Shown here piece by piece: positions 22,901-37,900 of a DNA stretch of 64,000 bases; positions within the stretch are counted from its first letter, which is position 1; each line of letters starts with the position of its first letter. A program made the position numbers and the translations under genes. This DNA comes from Bolinopsis microptera. Lineage: Eukaryota > Ctenophora > Tentaculata > Lobata > Bolinopsidae. The stretch is from contig NC_087084.1 in the NCBI RefSeq assembly GCF_026151205.1, positions 1,898,312 through 1,962,311 on the forward strand. The letters run 5' to 3'. The notes under the pieces are model-generated. The model saw only the letters and a list, made by a program, of their open reading frames with translations. It was not told the origin of the DNA and made no database searches.

Positions 22901-25900
22901 AGTTACACTGTGTTTCACAGTTACACTGTGTTTCACAGTTAAACTGTGTTTCTGTTACACTGTGTTTCACAGTTACACTGTGTTTCACAGTTACTCTGTG
23001 TTTCACAGTTACACTGTGTTTCTGTTACACTGTGTTTCGCAGTTACTCTGTGTTTCTGTTACACTGTGTTTCACAGTTACACCGTGTTTCTGTTTCACTG
23101 TGTTTCACAGTTACACTGTGTTTCACAGTTACACTGTGTTTCACAGTTACACTGTGTTTCACAGTTACACTGTGTTTCACAGTTACACTGTGTTTCTGTT
23201 ACACTGTGTTTCACAGTTACTCTGTGTTTCACAGTTACTCTGTGTTTCACAGTTACACTGTGTTTCTGTTACACTGTGTTTCACAGTTACACTGTGTTTC
23301 GCAGTTACACTGTGTTTCACAGTTACACTGTGTTTCGCAGTTACACTGTGTTTCGCAGTTACACTGTGTTTCGCAGTAACACTGTGTTTCACAGTTACAC
23401 TGTGTTTCGCAGTTACACTGTGTTTCACGTTATGTTCTGTAATAGTCACTGTTTGCCTCCCAATACCCATCAAACAAATTGTCATGGTCAGAAATTCGTA
23501 CTTTTCACTTTTGAGGAAATGTTTTTGTTTCTTTGGAGGATGACACTGTATTAAGGAAAACATGGTCATAACTGCTAGCTCCAATTAACAACATAGTAAT
23601 TATATTATATTTGAAACCGGATGTTTTCTGACGACTAACAAAATACAGTATGTGTGAATATTTCGTCAGCTCTGCTACATCGCTATTGCTGCATTCTCCC
23701 TGTGTCTTGTGACCATCGTGTTGCTTTCAAACCTGCTCGAATCTTCCCTCACTCATTAAGAGTTAAACCATTTCCAATCAATACAGAGCTTACAGTTACA
23801 TAGCTTATCTGACCGATATCAATTTGACTGAACGTCTTTGTCAAAGCGTTAGTTAAGCGGTGTGTCCAACTCACGTCACTGATAAAATCCTATATATTGT
23901 ACTGCTGCCAGCTGCTAATGTATAGTTGTATAATGCTTATTGGTATTTTGTACTGCTGCCAGCTGCTAATGTATAGTTGTATAATGCTTATTGGTATTTT
24001 GTACTGCTGCCAGCTCCTAATGTATAGTTGTATAATGCTTATTGGTATTTTGTACTGCTGCCAGCTCCTAATGTATAGTTGTATAATGCTTATTGGTATT
24101 TTGTACTGCTGCCAGCTCCTAATGTATAGTTGTATAATGCTTATTGGTATTTTGTACTGCTGCCAGCTGCTAATGTATAGTTGTATAATGCTTATTGGTA
24201 TTTTGTACTGCTGCCAGCTGCTAATGTATAGTTGTATACTGCTTATTGGTATTTTGTACTGCTGCCAGCTGCTAATGTATAGTTGTATAATGCTTATCGG
24301 TATTTTGTACTGCTGCCAGCTCCTAATGTATAGTTGTATAATGCTTATTGGTATTTTGTACTGCTGCCAGCTCCTAATGTATAGTTGTATAATGCTTATT
24401 GGTATTTTGTACTGCTGCCAGCTGCTAATGTATAGTTGTATAATGCTTATTGGTATTTTGTACTGCTGCCAGCTGCTAATGTATAGTTGTATAATGCTTA
24501 TTGGTATTTTGTACTGCTGCCAGCTCCTAATGTATAGTTGTATAATGCTTATTGGTATTTTGTACTGCTGCCAGCTCCTAATGTATAGTTGTATAATGCT
24601 TATTGGTATTTTGTACTGCTGCCAGCTGCTAATGTATAGTTGTATAATGCTTATTGGTATTTTGTACTGCTGCCAGCTGCTAATGTATAGTTGTATAATG
24701 CTTATTGGTATTTTGTACTGCTGCCAGCTGCTAATGTATAGTTGTATAATGCTTATTGGTATTTTGTACTGCTGCCAGCTGCTAATGTATAGTTGTATAA
24801 TGCTTATTGGTATTTTGTACTGCTGCCAGCTGCTAATGTATAGTTGTATACTGCTTATTGGTATTTTGTACTGCTGCCAGCTGCTAATGTATAGTTGTAT
24901 AATGCTTATTGGTATTTTGTACTGCTGCCAGCTGCTAATGTATAGTTGTATAATGCTTATCGGTATTTTGTACTGCTGCCAGCTGCTAATGTATAGTTGT
25001 ATAATGCTTATCGGTATTTTGTACTGCTGCCAGCTGCTAATGTATAGTTGTATAATGCTTATTGGTATTTTGTACTGCTGCCAGCTGCTAATGTATAGTT
25101 GTATACTGCTTATTGGTATTTTGTACTGCTGCCAGCTGCTAATGTATAGTTGTATAATGCTTATTGGTATTTTGTACTGCTGCCAGCTGCTAATGTATAG
25201 TTGTATACTGCTTATTGGTATTTTGTACTGCTGCCAGCTGCTAATGTATAGTTGTATAATGCTTATTGGTATTTTGTACTGCTGCCAGCTGCTAATGTAT
25301 AGTTGTATACTGCTTATTGGTATTTTGTACTGCTGCCAGCTGCTAATGTATAGTTGTATACTGCTTATTGGTATTTTGTACTGCTGCCAGCTGCTAATGT
25401 ATAGTTGTATAATGCTTATTGGTATTTTGTACTGCTGCCAGTTGCTAATGTATAGTTGTATACTGCTTATTGGTATTTTGTACTGCTGCCAGCTGCTAAT
25501 GTATAGTTGTATACTGCTTATTGGTATTTTGTACTGCTGCCAGCTGCTAATGTATAGTTGTATACTGCTTATTGGTATTTTGTACTGCTGCCAGCTGCTA
25601 ATGTATAGTTGTATACTGCTTATTGGTATTTTGTACTGCTGCCAGCTGCTAATGTATAGTTGTATAATGCTTATTGGTATTTTGCCAGCATTCTGTAATA
25701 TTGATAACTAAAAGCTGCTGTAAGTGATTTGCCACAGTATAGTAAGCAACAATCTGGTTTCTGTCTGGCTCTATTTCCTGAGTACTGGTTTGTTATCCTC
25801 CGATAGTTTTATAGATTAAACTCGTTATGTCGCTGATATAATACTCTAGACTGCAGCTCAGCTGATTTATATAGTACTTGTATACTGTATAGTAGTCAGT

Positions 25901-28900
25901 TGATCATGCTTAGTGGTATTTTGCAAAGTATTATATGTGGTAGCGAGCAGCTGTGTGGTGATATTCCGCCGCTGTAGGTAGCAATCTGGACTGTTCTCTA
26001 GTACGCTACTTGCTTCTTGTCTGTGTTTCCTGTGTGTGGCCATCCATAAATTAGGTCGCTCTTCCCCAATTCCCCTCCCGGCATCGTCCATTTGAGTTGC
26101 AAAATTGAAAAAACCCCTCCCTATCCGATGGACGTGTTTATGGATGGTCCCTTAAGTTATTGTAAAACTACAGTATTGTAAAACTACAGGTCCCTTAAGT
26201 TATTGTAAAACTACAGTATTGTAAAACTACAGGTCCCTTTAAGTTATTGTAAAACTACAGTATTGTAAAACTACAGGTCCCTTAAGTTATTGTAAAACTA
26301 CAGTATTGTAAAACTACAGGTCCCTTTAAGTTATTGTAAAACTACAGTATTGTAAAACTACCGGTCCCTTAAGTTATTGTAAAACTACAGGTCTCTTAAG
26401 TTATTGTAAAACTACAGGTCCCTTAAGTTATTGTAAAACTACAGTATTGTAAAACTACAGGTCCCATTATAAGTTATTGTAAAACTACAGTGCAGTGCGA
26501 GTACCGACCGTCTGACTTAACGTACAGCTTTTTATGTAATTTGATTTGCAATTACTTTATTCAATTTTTGTTTGACAAATGCAAACATTTAAAAACTATT
26601 GTAAATGCTCTCCCAACAGGCAACCTTTACCGGGTACCAATCTTTATCGGGTACCAAGACTTCTGTTAACATAATTTATCAGTGTCAAATGATTACCAGT
26701 TATATTGTAAATTATTGCCAAGCTGTTCGATAGATACCGACGGCTCCAGTGGCAGGAGCTATATTGATGAAGGAGCAATACATAGTAAACGAGATTAATA
26801 AAGGGAAATATCCGGTGATAGATTAAATTAAGGAACCATGGGGTGTAGTGGGGTGTAGTGCTCAAATTTATTTTAATTTTCTCCGATTTCCGTTAGGCTT
26901 GTGGATTTATCTCAGCGATTGTACTCTGTGGCATAACCGACGACCGAATACTATCCGCTGATGGACTTTCCTTAACTTCATTCCGTTTTATCATCCCTTG
27001 CCATCTTACATCTGTAGACTGTACATCAGTACAATCAATTTAAATAGTCGATACAATCAGCCAGCTGGCTAATACAATGTGATTGCAATAGAAGTTGAGC
27101 TTTTAATCTCCCTCTAAAGTCTAATAGTATTCTAATAGTATTCTAATAGTATTCCAATACAGGACCCGTGTTGTCTTAAATTTCATCTTAGAGTCTGCTA
27201 TAGTTGCTGTATTACGTATGGCCTAGGGCGAGGACCCTGCTGTATTTATATTTGGGTCGTGTTCTTGTATCCGGTCAGTTTTACCTTAGCACCGTGCTTC
27301 ATTGATGTTTGTAAGGAGTCTCTAGATAATTTCATCATGAACAGAAGACACATTTGGAGAGTTGTTTGTTCGGTGCAGTCGTGCAGATTCTTTTGAAAGT
27401 TATAATGTAAGTCGTGTCTCGTGATTAATATGTAACTGAATTTTCCAAGATTTAATTTCACAAATTGTCATGCATGCTTACTTTAAAAGACTGGAATGCC
27501 TGCTTGCGATTATTCAATAACCTATGCAGTATGCATTATAACGCAACTTTCTCTGCCAATAGCATATCTCTGCCAATAGCATATGAGATACATGCTGTTC
27601 CTCTTTGATGTTCCTCGGGAACCTTTTACCGACAAGATTTTACATTGAGGCATTTATTTATCATATCAAAAAAGTTCAAAGCTTTGCTTGATGCCTTGAT
27701 ATTATGATATAATATTCCTTTACTTGTATTTTCCTATAATAAATTTCGTATGAAACGTCAGTTTTACAGTGATGCTAAGAGTTAACAATGTACTGAGATC
27801 AACAAGTTTGGGGGCTCTCCCCCGATACGGACGTCTGCAAGCTCTACCCCAACTTCAGCACAGCACTCCAGCCCGTCACAAACGCTCTGACGCACAAACT
27901 GACAGTCACGTTGTTCCGCCCGTTCTGCTGAACTTCCAGGATGCGAAAGCAGCATATGAGTCGAAAAACACGTTTGAACTGTTTAGATCCCGTATTGTGC
28001 TGCGTCTGTGTGGTATTGATTCCATCGTCAATAACAACGAGAAACTCTTGAAGTTCTCCAAAATAATGCTGCCGAAAAAGATGTTTGATTCTGTTATGAG
28101 GATGACGTTTTATGGTCAGTTTGTCGGTGGAGCTGATGTAAATGATCTCCGACCAAAACTCTCAAAAATGCAGGAGTACGGGGTGAAGCCCATCCTGGAT
28201 TACTCAGTTGAAGCAGATCTAAAGGAGGATGAAACAGATGAGATTCCCGAGATTGCTGTTACAGAAGTGCAGTTTAAACAAGATTCCATATCCTCCAAAC
28301 GTAACACCCACCAAGCCGTAGCTCGAGCTTATCCTTACAAAGGAGAAGACAGTTGTGAGGAGAACTTGAACATATTCCTGGAATGTTTGGAGACAGCGAG
28401 CCAAGTTTGTGATAAAAACGCATTCTCCGCGATCAAGGTCACAGGTCTGGGTAAACCCAACGCACTGCTTGAAGGCTCTCATTTTTTGCATCGGATCCAG
28501 GAATTGTATATCAAACATTCCCAAACATTTGAAGGTACGCTGCCCTCCTATATCAATATCAAGTACCTGCCTAAAGATGTACTAGGACCCAAGGAACTTC
28601 TTGCAGAACTAAGAATGACGCTCGATAATTTCCGAGCTATGTTAACCAGTCTGGGCGCTGATTTAAGCGAAAGTGAAATCACAGATTTGTTTAATTCAAT
28701 GTCTCCGGATGAAATGGGCCATATTAAATACCACAGATTCCGCGAATCTTGCATGCCTGGTCCACCAGAGAAACCACTCTACACCGTGTTAACACATCTC
28801 AATCTTCCTGATGGTAAAATTAAAATGAGCGCCGACCACTTAGAAGCACTTAATAGAGTCGAAGAAAGACTGATTGTGCTGTGCGACCGCGCAGTTGAGT

Positions 28901-31900
28901 TGGACGCCAAGATACTCATCGACGCTGAACAGACCTACTTCCAACCTATGATAGACTACTTTGCGAACAAGATGATGTCCCGATATAACAAGGAAAACGT
29001 TTACGTGTTCAACACTTATCAGTGTTATCTCAAGTCCACCCCGTCCCAGCTTATCTATGATGCAGATAAAGCGAACGTGCTGGGTTACAAACTCGGCGCA
29101 AAGCTTGTCCGTGGCGCGTACATGGAACAAGAACGCCAACGCGCGCTCGACCTTAACTACGAGGACCCTATATACCCCGATAAAGCACACACGAACTCAT
29201 GCTACCACAATATGGTTGAAATCGTCCTGAAGCAGATCGAAAGACAGAAATGTCAGGTGATGATAGCATCCCACAACGAATTCACCATCCAGTACGTTGT
29301 GGAGCGAATGAGACAGTCCGGTATTTGTCCGGCAAACGGGGGCATCTTTTTCGGGCAGCTGCTTGGAATGTGTGATCAAGTCACGTACTTGTTAGGCGCA
29401 GGTGGGTACTGCAGCTATAAGTACGTACCGTACGGACCCATTGAGGCGGTGTTACCGTATCTGTCCCGGCGTGCGTACGAGAATAAGGGAATGTTGAAGG
29501 GGAGTCAGAAGGAAATTGAGCTGCTGAAAGGAGAGCTGAAGAGAAGGAGATGGAGTGTGTTCAGTACTGCTAATTAGGGGTCATTGTATGGTTAATTAGG
29601 AACGCTTTATTTAAACAGTGACCCAGGTTGAATTTGCTAGATTTATATCTAGAAACCCAGGCCCTTTGTAATCATTGTACAATGTACATTGTACATCGTA
29701 CATTGGATTTAACTAAATGTGTGTTGCTAGAATGCGTATTGTTTTTTATCGAAAATCTTTCAAAGCGACATACAGAATTAAACTTAGTCGAATTAAAATT
29801 GTATACCTTTATCGGTAAATTGAATTACTCGAAAATTAAAATTACTAGGTAAGTTATATCATAATATATAGGATAGGATGTTTTTACATTTTGTATCAGC
29901 TGCAGCGTATGTTAAGATTTAAGAACTACTCGACAGTCGACAATTAACAATGGATTTCGTCCCCATATGCATATGGAAATGTATTTTATTCAGTTTAAGA
30001 GGGTTCACCCTAATGTTTTTGTGATACTCGTTTTTGAAATAGCAGTTCAGGTGACCAGCAAACTAGACCCGTGACATAAATTTTGAGGGGGTCACGGACC
30101 CAAGCGTCAACTGAACTGCTATCTCGAAAACAAGTTTCACAAAAAATCAGGGTGAAAGCTATTTTCAACCCAGATTTATTCAGTTATTCAATTTTTAAAT
30201 GCGAGATGCTAGTATTATTCTGATTCTCAAAAGCAAAAATAAATTAAAATTAAACAAAAAGTTAATGACTGCAATGATTCGTCAAACTGCAAATTCAACA
30301 AAAGTGAAACTTTAAACTGGTCGTTTTAAAACTGCCAGTCCTTAATGATCCACCAACCATCATCATTTCCACAGTTCATTTATTTTTCATCGTCACACCC
30401 AAAAAGAGGAAAGGGAGAGTTTGATGGATCAAGAGTTTGATGTGGATTTCAGTGGAGGCTTAAATTAGATTCAACAATTCAATTCTTGATACTCATTACT
30501 CAAGTGAAGAAAAAGATTTATCTTACAACATGAATATCATAAGCAATAATTATATGAGTTCTAATACCTATACCTTGAATTCGAAGCAGCCTAGATTCAA
30601 TAAAATTACACAATTTATCATAATACGATCACGTGAAATTAAATCTACATGCAGATGTAAAAAGTAACAAGTTTGTTCTCAGGCTTCATTCGGAGGAAAG
30701 GGTCAATACGATTCTGACATCTACGGTACCCCAGGAATGTAAGTAATTACAACTATTTCCGTCAGTCTTTCCGTCAATTCTTCAGATCTGGTCAGTCACC
30801 ACTCACTGCACCGGACTAATATTTGCACTCAGTTGATATTTGCAGCGTTCATAATTTAATATGATAAGTATTCAGAGAACAATATGACTGCAATACATTC
30901 TTTGTCTTGACATAATCGGTAGTATGCCGTGTTGCGCTCTGAGGCACATGTTGAGTATCTAATATTGATAAGTAATCGTTGACAACACTGACCAAAGTTC
31001 CCTTTTTGTATGGGACGAAACGAAATGAAATGATGTGCTTGTTAATGCTCTTATGAACAGCAACTGACGCAAGTATTAAAATATTTTGATGATAGTTGAT
31101 TAGTTATCATCAAAATATATGATCGACCCACTCATAAGAGCGAAGAAAGATTACCAATTAGTATTAAAACGTTGAAATGAATGATATGTTTATTGTTTAA
31201 AAGGAATACTGAAATGTAAGAATCATCTCTATTCCTAAATTAAAAACATAAAAATCAAAAGTAAGGTCGTTTGTCCGTCCGTCTGTTCGTCCGTCTGTCT
31301 GTCAATAGACGTATCTCCTGAGTTCCTGACACAGCGAGGACGTCTGATGACGTCACAATGAGTCTATCCCAGGGGTGAGGGAGGTTACAACACGTCACTA
31401 GAGAAGACACCAGCCGCTCACCATGTGGACGAGGACGACTACGGTAAAACACCGGAACACATGGGAAAGTATAGTTCCATAGCCAAGTACAAGGACGACG
31501 CTGCTAAGGCTGGAGATGTAAGTCGTGTTTGGGATTATTTTATGGAAATTAAACCTTGCAAGAAAATGTCAGATCACATTGAAATTTGAATGTATTCTTC
31601 TCTTTGTTCGCATTCAACATGAATTTCTGTTGAATAGGCAAGCTAAAAAATGAACAGCAAGTAAATAGGATTTAATATAAAATCCCTTCATAATCTTCAC
31701 ATCGCATCGTTCCCAGGGAGCTACAGACGACCCCTTTGCAGAGACCCGACGTAAACGAATAGTAGACCGACAGAATGAGTACCAACAGAGGTTTAGGAAC
31801 ATGTTGATATCTCCCGCACGTGCTGATGTGTTCGCGGACGGAGGCAAGACTCCGGACCCTTCACAGAGAACTTACTCTGATGTCATGAGGGAGAAACGGC

Positions 31901-34900
31901 TAGCTAAGGAGGGGGTCAGTACTTGCGGAATATATAAAAATTATACTTTATTATTTATTTTTGTTCGAAAGAAAGAGACATTGTCAATGGTCCACTCCAC
32001 CCAATTTTGGGTTTTGGGTTTTTAATTCATTATTTTTACTAAACAATTCTCAGAACGCTATAAGATCCCAAGTATCTGAGAAGAGAAAGGAAGGTACGTT
32101 AACTGTACAACCCGATCAACCAGCCCCTGCCAAGAAGAAGCGAAGGTACGTGACCGGTATTTTAGTCTTTTTAATTAAATAAAGGGATTTAATGAAAGAA
32201 AGGGATCGTAGCGAACATTCTTTGAAATGATTGGGTCATGGGGCGGCAAGAATACTATTTTTGTTTCCAACTAAAAGTTCATTTTAGTACGAGTAGTAAA
32301 ATCAAGATCAATAAAACTCAAACTAAAACTAAAACTCAAACTAAACACGTGACCTCACTAAAACACGTGACGTCACTAAAACACGTGACGTCACTAAAAC
32401 ACGTGACGTCACTAAAACACGTGACGTCACTAAAACACGTGACGTCACTAAAACACGTGACGTATTCCAGGTGGGACGTGAGCACTCCTTCAGAACTAGA
32501 GAACCAGAAAGCTAAAACCCCAACAACTGCTAGTGCTCCAGCCCCAGGCCTGACCCCATCATCCACCTGGGACCCTGAGGTAGGCACAACACTTTCAAAC
32601 CACTTATAAATCATTTTAAGATCAATATTTGTTAACGTTTTTTACACTGTTTTAGCGGTTCTGCGATTTTCAAGAAATGCTTTAGTGCTTGGAATTTCAC
32701 CCTTAACCACGCACCAAAGCTTCCTCCAAAAGTTGCTAAAACATTTCTAAGTTTGGCGTAAAGCTGTCAAATCTCAACCGCTTGCACCATTTTAAGTAAC
32801 GGTCAGCTACTACAATTTAGATATCTGACGTTAAGAAATGTTCATTAAAGAAGGTAGTGCTCTCATGCTTTTAATTCGGAAGGACAGGGTAGGGGGTTGA
32901 AGGAATGTCCGCGAAGTAACACTAGATAAGTCGACGAGTGATTTTAACCCTGTTTTAAAACCGCGCAGTCTAAAACTAGAAGAAAAAAGTGCAGCAAGAG
33001 GTTTAGCGGTTGTTCGCATGATGAGAGGAGAATGAGGGCTGTTAAAATATTTGTATTCATCATATCTGAGAATGTCAATTTACTAAATAAATACCAATTG
33101 CGGAAGCAAGGAACACGTCGTCCCAATGTGTGCAGCCAGTAGAGTCCACCAGCGCTGAGCAGCCACCCCAACCTGATCCTCTACACACCAGCTGCTGTAT
33201 CTTTATCCCGTAGTTCTCTTGTATCTCCCAACGGTTCCCCATCTCCCACCTCATTAGACCCGTGTTACCGAGCTTGTTCCAGACTATGTTGGCTGTGGTG
33301 TCGTCAAAACCTTTACCTGTTTTGGAATACATACGAGGATTGGTGACAAGAGCTAGAGACCTGGCGAAAATGTACGAAAAATAAGTAAGGATATTTCCCT
33401 TCCCAGAAATCACTATATTGAAGTTGACGGTGATTCAGCACTGGTGAAAGCAGTTTATACACTATGTTATATAACATACCACAGACAGTTCCACCGTTGT
33501 AGAGAAGGAGACCGGGCCGTCCGGCTGAGGCAGTGTTTCCACCTGAATCTACTCGCGTGAAACCTTTGTTATCTGAGAAAAAGTATGGACTATGATGGGC
33601 TATGACTGCAGAGTGCAGATATGGACAATTTTATACATGATTTGACCTTGTTCAATTTTGTTCAATTTATAGATCTTATTCTAAGGAATTTAATTACATA
33701 TTTTAAAAACTTGTCTGGAGTTAACTCAGTGAGAAGCAATGTTAGGAATAAGTAAAAGCGGATTGTTTTACGAACTGTTCCAGTGAGCCACTCCGGCCAT
33801 ATTATATGTATACTTTTATATATTTGTTTTACATAGTACTAGTGTTTAGTTTGGTTGTTCCTGACCCTATAGAGCGACTAATAAGATATGATCTCTAGTT
33901 ATTTGAACAGTTAATGGTAAATTAAACCACCCTAGTGTTTACTGTATTAAAAGCTCACCAACAACGCTAGTAAAGAAAAGATCCAGTCTATGCTCACAGT
34001 CCACAGGATCTTTATAAGTACAGGACTCCCACTCTGCTCTCTGGCAGTTCAGGTTCCTTACTTTGATACCGTAACTCTGTTGTATAGTCCACTTGTCACC
34101 GTACGAATACTCAATCTGACCTGGTTGAAGGGGATGTTAAAAAATAGGGTCTCAGTATTTTCAGGGAACACTGGAGTTTTTATGTAGCTGTTTCATATAG
34201 AACCATGCCTTGAGAGTTGAGAAACGTTTTGTGCAGATAGGATTCGTATCAGTTTGTTCACAAAAAATGTGGATCTGCAGTTAGAATTGCTCTTTTGGAA
34301 GCAACAAGGTTACCAGGTTAAGGTTTCCAAAAACTAGTTTACTCACCTGTGTGACCCATGATATCCATGATAAAATCGGAGGTTTTCCGCCCGAACCCAT
34401 GTGCACACACCGTCCCTCCATCCAGGAGAAGTAAACCTGTGTTTTCTGTTGTGACAGGTTCTCCAATGGAGTTTACTAGCTTTAACTCTGGTATATCTGA
34501 GGAGGAATGTGTAGGATGTGTAGGATGTGTAGAATATTTAGGAATGTGTAGGATGTGTAGAATATTTAGGAATGTGTAGAATGTGTAGGATATTTAGGAA
34601 TGTGTAGGATGTGTAGGATGTGTAGAATATTTAGGAATGTGTAAGATGTGTAGAATATTTAGGAATGTGTAGGATGTGTAGAATATTTAGGAATGTGTAG
34701 AATGTGTAGGATGTGTAGAATATTTAGGAATGTGTAGAATGTGTAGGATGTGTAGAATATTTAGGAATGTGTAGGATGTGTAGAATATTTAGGAATGTGT
34801 AGTATGTGTAGAATATTTAGGAATGTGTAGGATGTGTAGAATATTTAGGAATGTGTAGAATGTGTAGAATGTGTAGAATGTGTAGAATGAGTAGGATATA

Positions 34901-37900
34901 ATGTAGACATAATAACAAGTTCGGGACTTTTATAACTCGAAATTGAAGACAATATTTAAACATTTTGCATCAAATTGTACTTATTTGTATTAAAACTTTG
35001 TGTTGAAGGTTACATTTTATAGCAGCTTATTTGACTAACCTGAACTTGAGAGATGTAAAAGAAGTGGCAGAACAAAGAGAACAACCATACTTTTTCCGGA
35101 TCTGTTTTCTCTGATCTTAAAGCATTTAGTGGAGTCCTTAATGGAGGTGCGGGTGGTATATTGAGAAAAAAGACAATTACGAACAAAGAAAAGAAAGTGC
35201 TAGTGAAAGGCGGCTGAAAAAATAACAAATTTTAATAATAAATAAAAGTCAACAAACTGTCCAATAAAGATTAAAGCTATTCATTAATTTCAACTTAATT
35301 TAAAACAACCAGGAGAGTTATGAGTCATAAGTTATGACCGACGAATATCATCGTCAGCGAGGTAGATAACAACTCTTACAAATATAAGGATAAAGCTAGC
35401 TACATATAATATGCATATCTAGACAACTCATAATTATATACCTGAACAAAGTTGATAATCATAAATGATAATGATCTAGAATATTCAAAACAAACAACAC
35501 AATTGTCAAGATCCGTTATTTATAGTGTTAACATGCCGCCCAACCAACTACTACCTTAACAATTGACAATGCCACCCCCCTCTTACCCACTATTACCTTA
35601 TTGTATTGTGAAGAGGGGTTATTAAATAAAGAAATATATATATTATATATTAAATAAAGAAAGTTTTTTGTTGAGTTCGACACAAAGACAGATTAAATTG
35701 TCCGTCGCAAGGGTGGAGCATTAACGGATATTTTAAGCTTAGACGTGAAATGGAGTACCTGACTTATTCCCTGAGACAAGAAGCAACATTAAGTGTAGAT
35801 TGTAGAGGTTACTAAGCTCCATTCTCTGTACAAAATCTTTTGCTAATCGTTTCCTGCCCCTAGTGTTTGTGAACAGCAATGTTTTTCTTGTATAACACAC
35901 ATAACGCAAGCAAGGACAGGGACTATGCTTCGACTTATCTAGCGGCGCCCAGGGGGTCCTTTCCGAAACGGTACTTAAGTCAAAAATGGTACTTAAGTAA
36001 AAAGTTAAGCAAAAAGTATTTTCGAAATGAGACTTAAGTGCAAAAACTTAAGTCATATTTCGCACTTAAGTATTTTTACTCAAGTAGAGAATTTTACCTA
36101 AGTACGTACTTAAGTGCGGTATTTTTCACTTAAAATGTAAGTATGGTCTAGAGGTTACTTAAGTGCCTAAATTGTAACTCTAACTCAAAATATTAAAAGT
36201 AAAACAAGTTTTTGAAAGGTTGCAAACTAATAGTATAATTACAGAATTATTTTCTCCCTAAGCGGATAACCACTGTCGCCTATCAGCCATCCGGTGTAGC
36301 CGCGGTCGGCGGTTTAACTGGGAGCAAATTGTGCTATTGTTCCATATCGTGCTGTCGTGTACCGAACCGGGCCACTTCACTGTGCATGACGTGATTTCCT
36401 GATTCATCGAGCATATCAGCTGTACGTTAATCGAATGATATCCTTTGCAATTCACATAAATCTCCTCGTTTGATTCTTATTTGAGTTCCATCAATTGCAC
36501 CAAGACAACTTGGGAATTGACCATAGTCCCAGAAACCATCCTTAATAAGACGTAGTCTGCTCGAATCGTCAACTGACAGAACCAAAGAAACTAAGCGCTA
36601 CTTTTTCAGCACAACAAGAGACGCGTTCAATAAACTGTAAAATCTCAAACAGAACGCGCATCAGGATTGTACAAATGGTCAGAGTTTTAGTGCGAGTCTT
36701 AGTGCGGCTTTCGCACGTGCACTCAAGTTGCACTTAAGTTGATTTTTGAACGCGATTTAAGTACATTTTTGTATTTAAGTCTCAAACTTGAAACAGAATA
36801 AGTAAACTTTGGGAAATACATAAGTAGAGTTTCGGAAACACTTTCACTAATTCTACTTAAGTCGACCATATACTATACTTAAGTGCCACTTAAGCGTTTT
36901 TTCGGAAAGGACCCCCAGGACTAGTGGATAGCGATCCCGGGGTTGGGAGCGGACCTTAACACCTTTTAAAAAACCTTTTAAAAAACCTTTAAAATCGTGA
37001 AATTGCCAAAAAAAAACCTTGAAAAGAGCGGTTTTAGCTTTAAAAAAACCTTAAAAAAGGAGAACAAAACCTTAAAACCTTAAAAAAAGAGAGAACCTTA
37101 AATCACAACCCTGAGCAATCTAGATTCCAGAGTGCGAGGAATCGTTATGAAGATAACCCCGATGTGCGTAGCAGAAGGGGTTATTTTAATTATAATATAC
37201 AGCTGGATTCGTGGGAATCAAGATAATTTAAATTATCAACACCGCTCTTGTGTGCTAGCGTTCTTCCGAAACTCGTGGATAATTAAAGCATAAGCCGCCA
37301 AACACGTGCACACACAACCAACTAGGCTCAACTGCAAGTTTGATTATAATTTGTATCTAATTGTAGGTGCTTAACTGCACTTATGATATAAATCTCCATA
37401 CCCACTACCCATCAGTCAGAGTGTTACTAAAGTATATTACTACAGTATTTTACTGCAGTAACTTCGAAAAAAAGAAAATGTTCATTCTGAGCCTCTAGTC
37501 TGTTATGCTACTTTGTAAGAAACATAATATCGAGATAAAGGGAATTCAAGCAGCCTGAATAAAGGAAAAAGGAAAATGTTCATTCTGAGCCAGGTTACTT
37601 CGTAAGGAACATAATATCGAGATAAAGGGAATTCAAGCAGCCTGAATAAAGGAAAAAGGAAAATGTTCATTCTGAGCCAGGTTACTTCGTAAGAAACATA
37701 ATATCGAGATAAAGGGAATTCAAGCAGCCTGAATAAAGGAAAAAGGAAAATGTTCATTCTGAACCAGGCTACTTCGTACAAGGAACATAATATCGAGATA
37801 AAGGGAATTCAAGCAGCCTGAATAAAGGAAAAAGGAAAATGTTCATTCTGAACCAGGCTACTTCGTACAAGGAACATAATATCGAGATAAAGGGAATTCA

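Noticed and set aside
22054..23584. Several long frames (up to 441 codons) as Cys-rich proteins
   Set aside because: The same satellite is open in several frames on both strands, with no splice or start context.
23897..25711. 604-codon open frame as a repeat membrane protein
   Set aside because: It is a 51-bp satellite whose period is a multiple of three; the frame follows from repetition and no gene signals flank it.
32944..33065. Sixth exon of the SRCR-like gene with a C-terminal hydrophobic segment
   Set aside because: It would need a 29-nt intron with a weak GTATTT donor; a stop at 33075 ends exon 5 without it.
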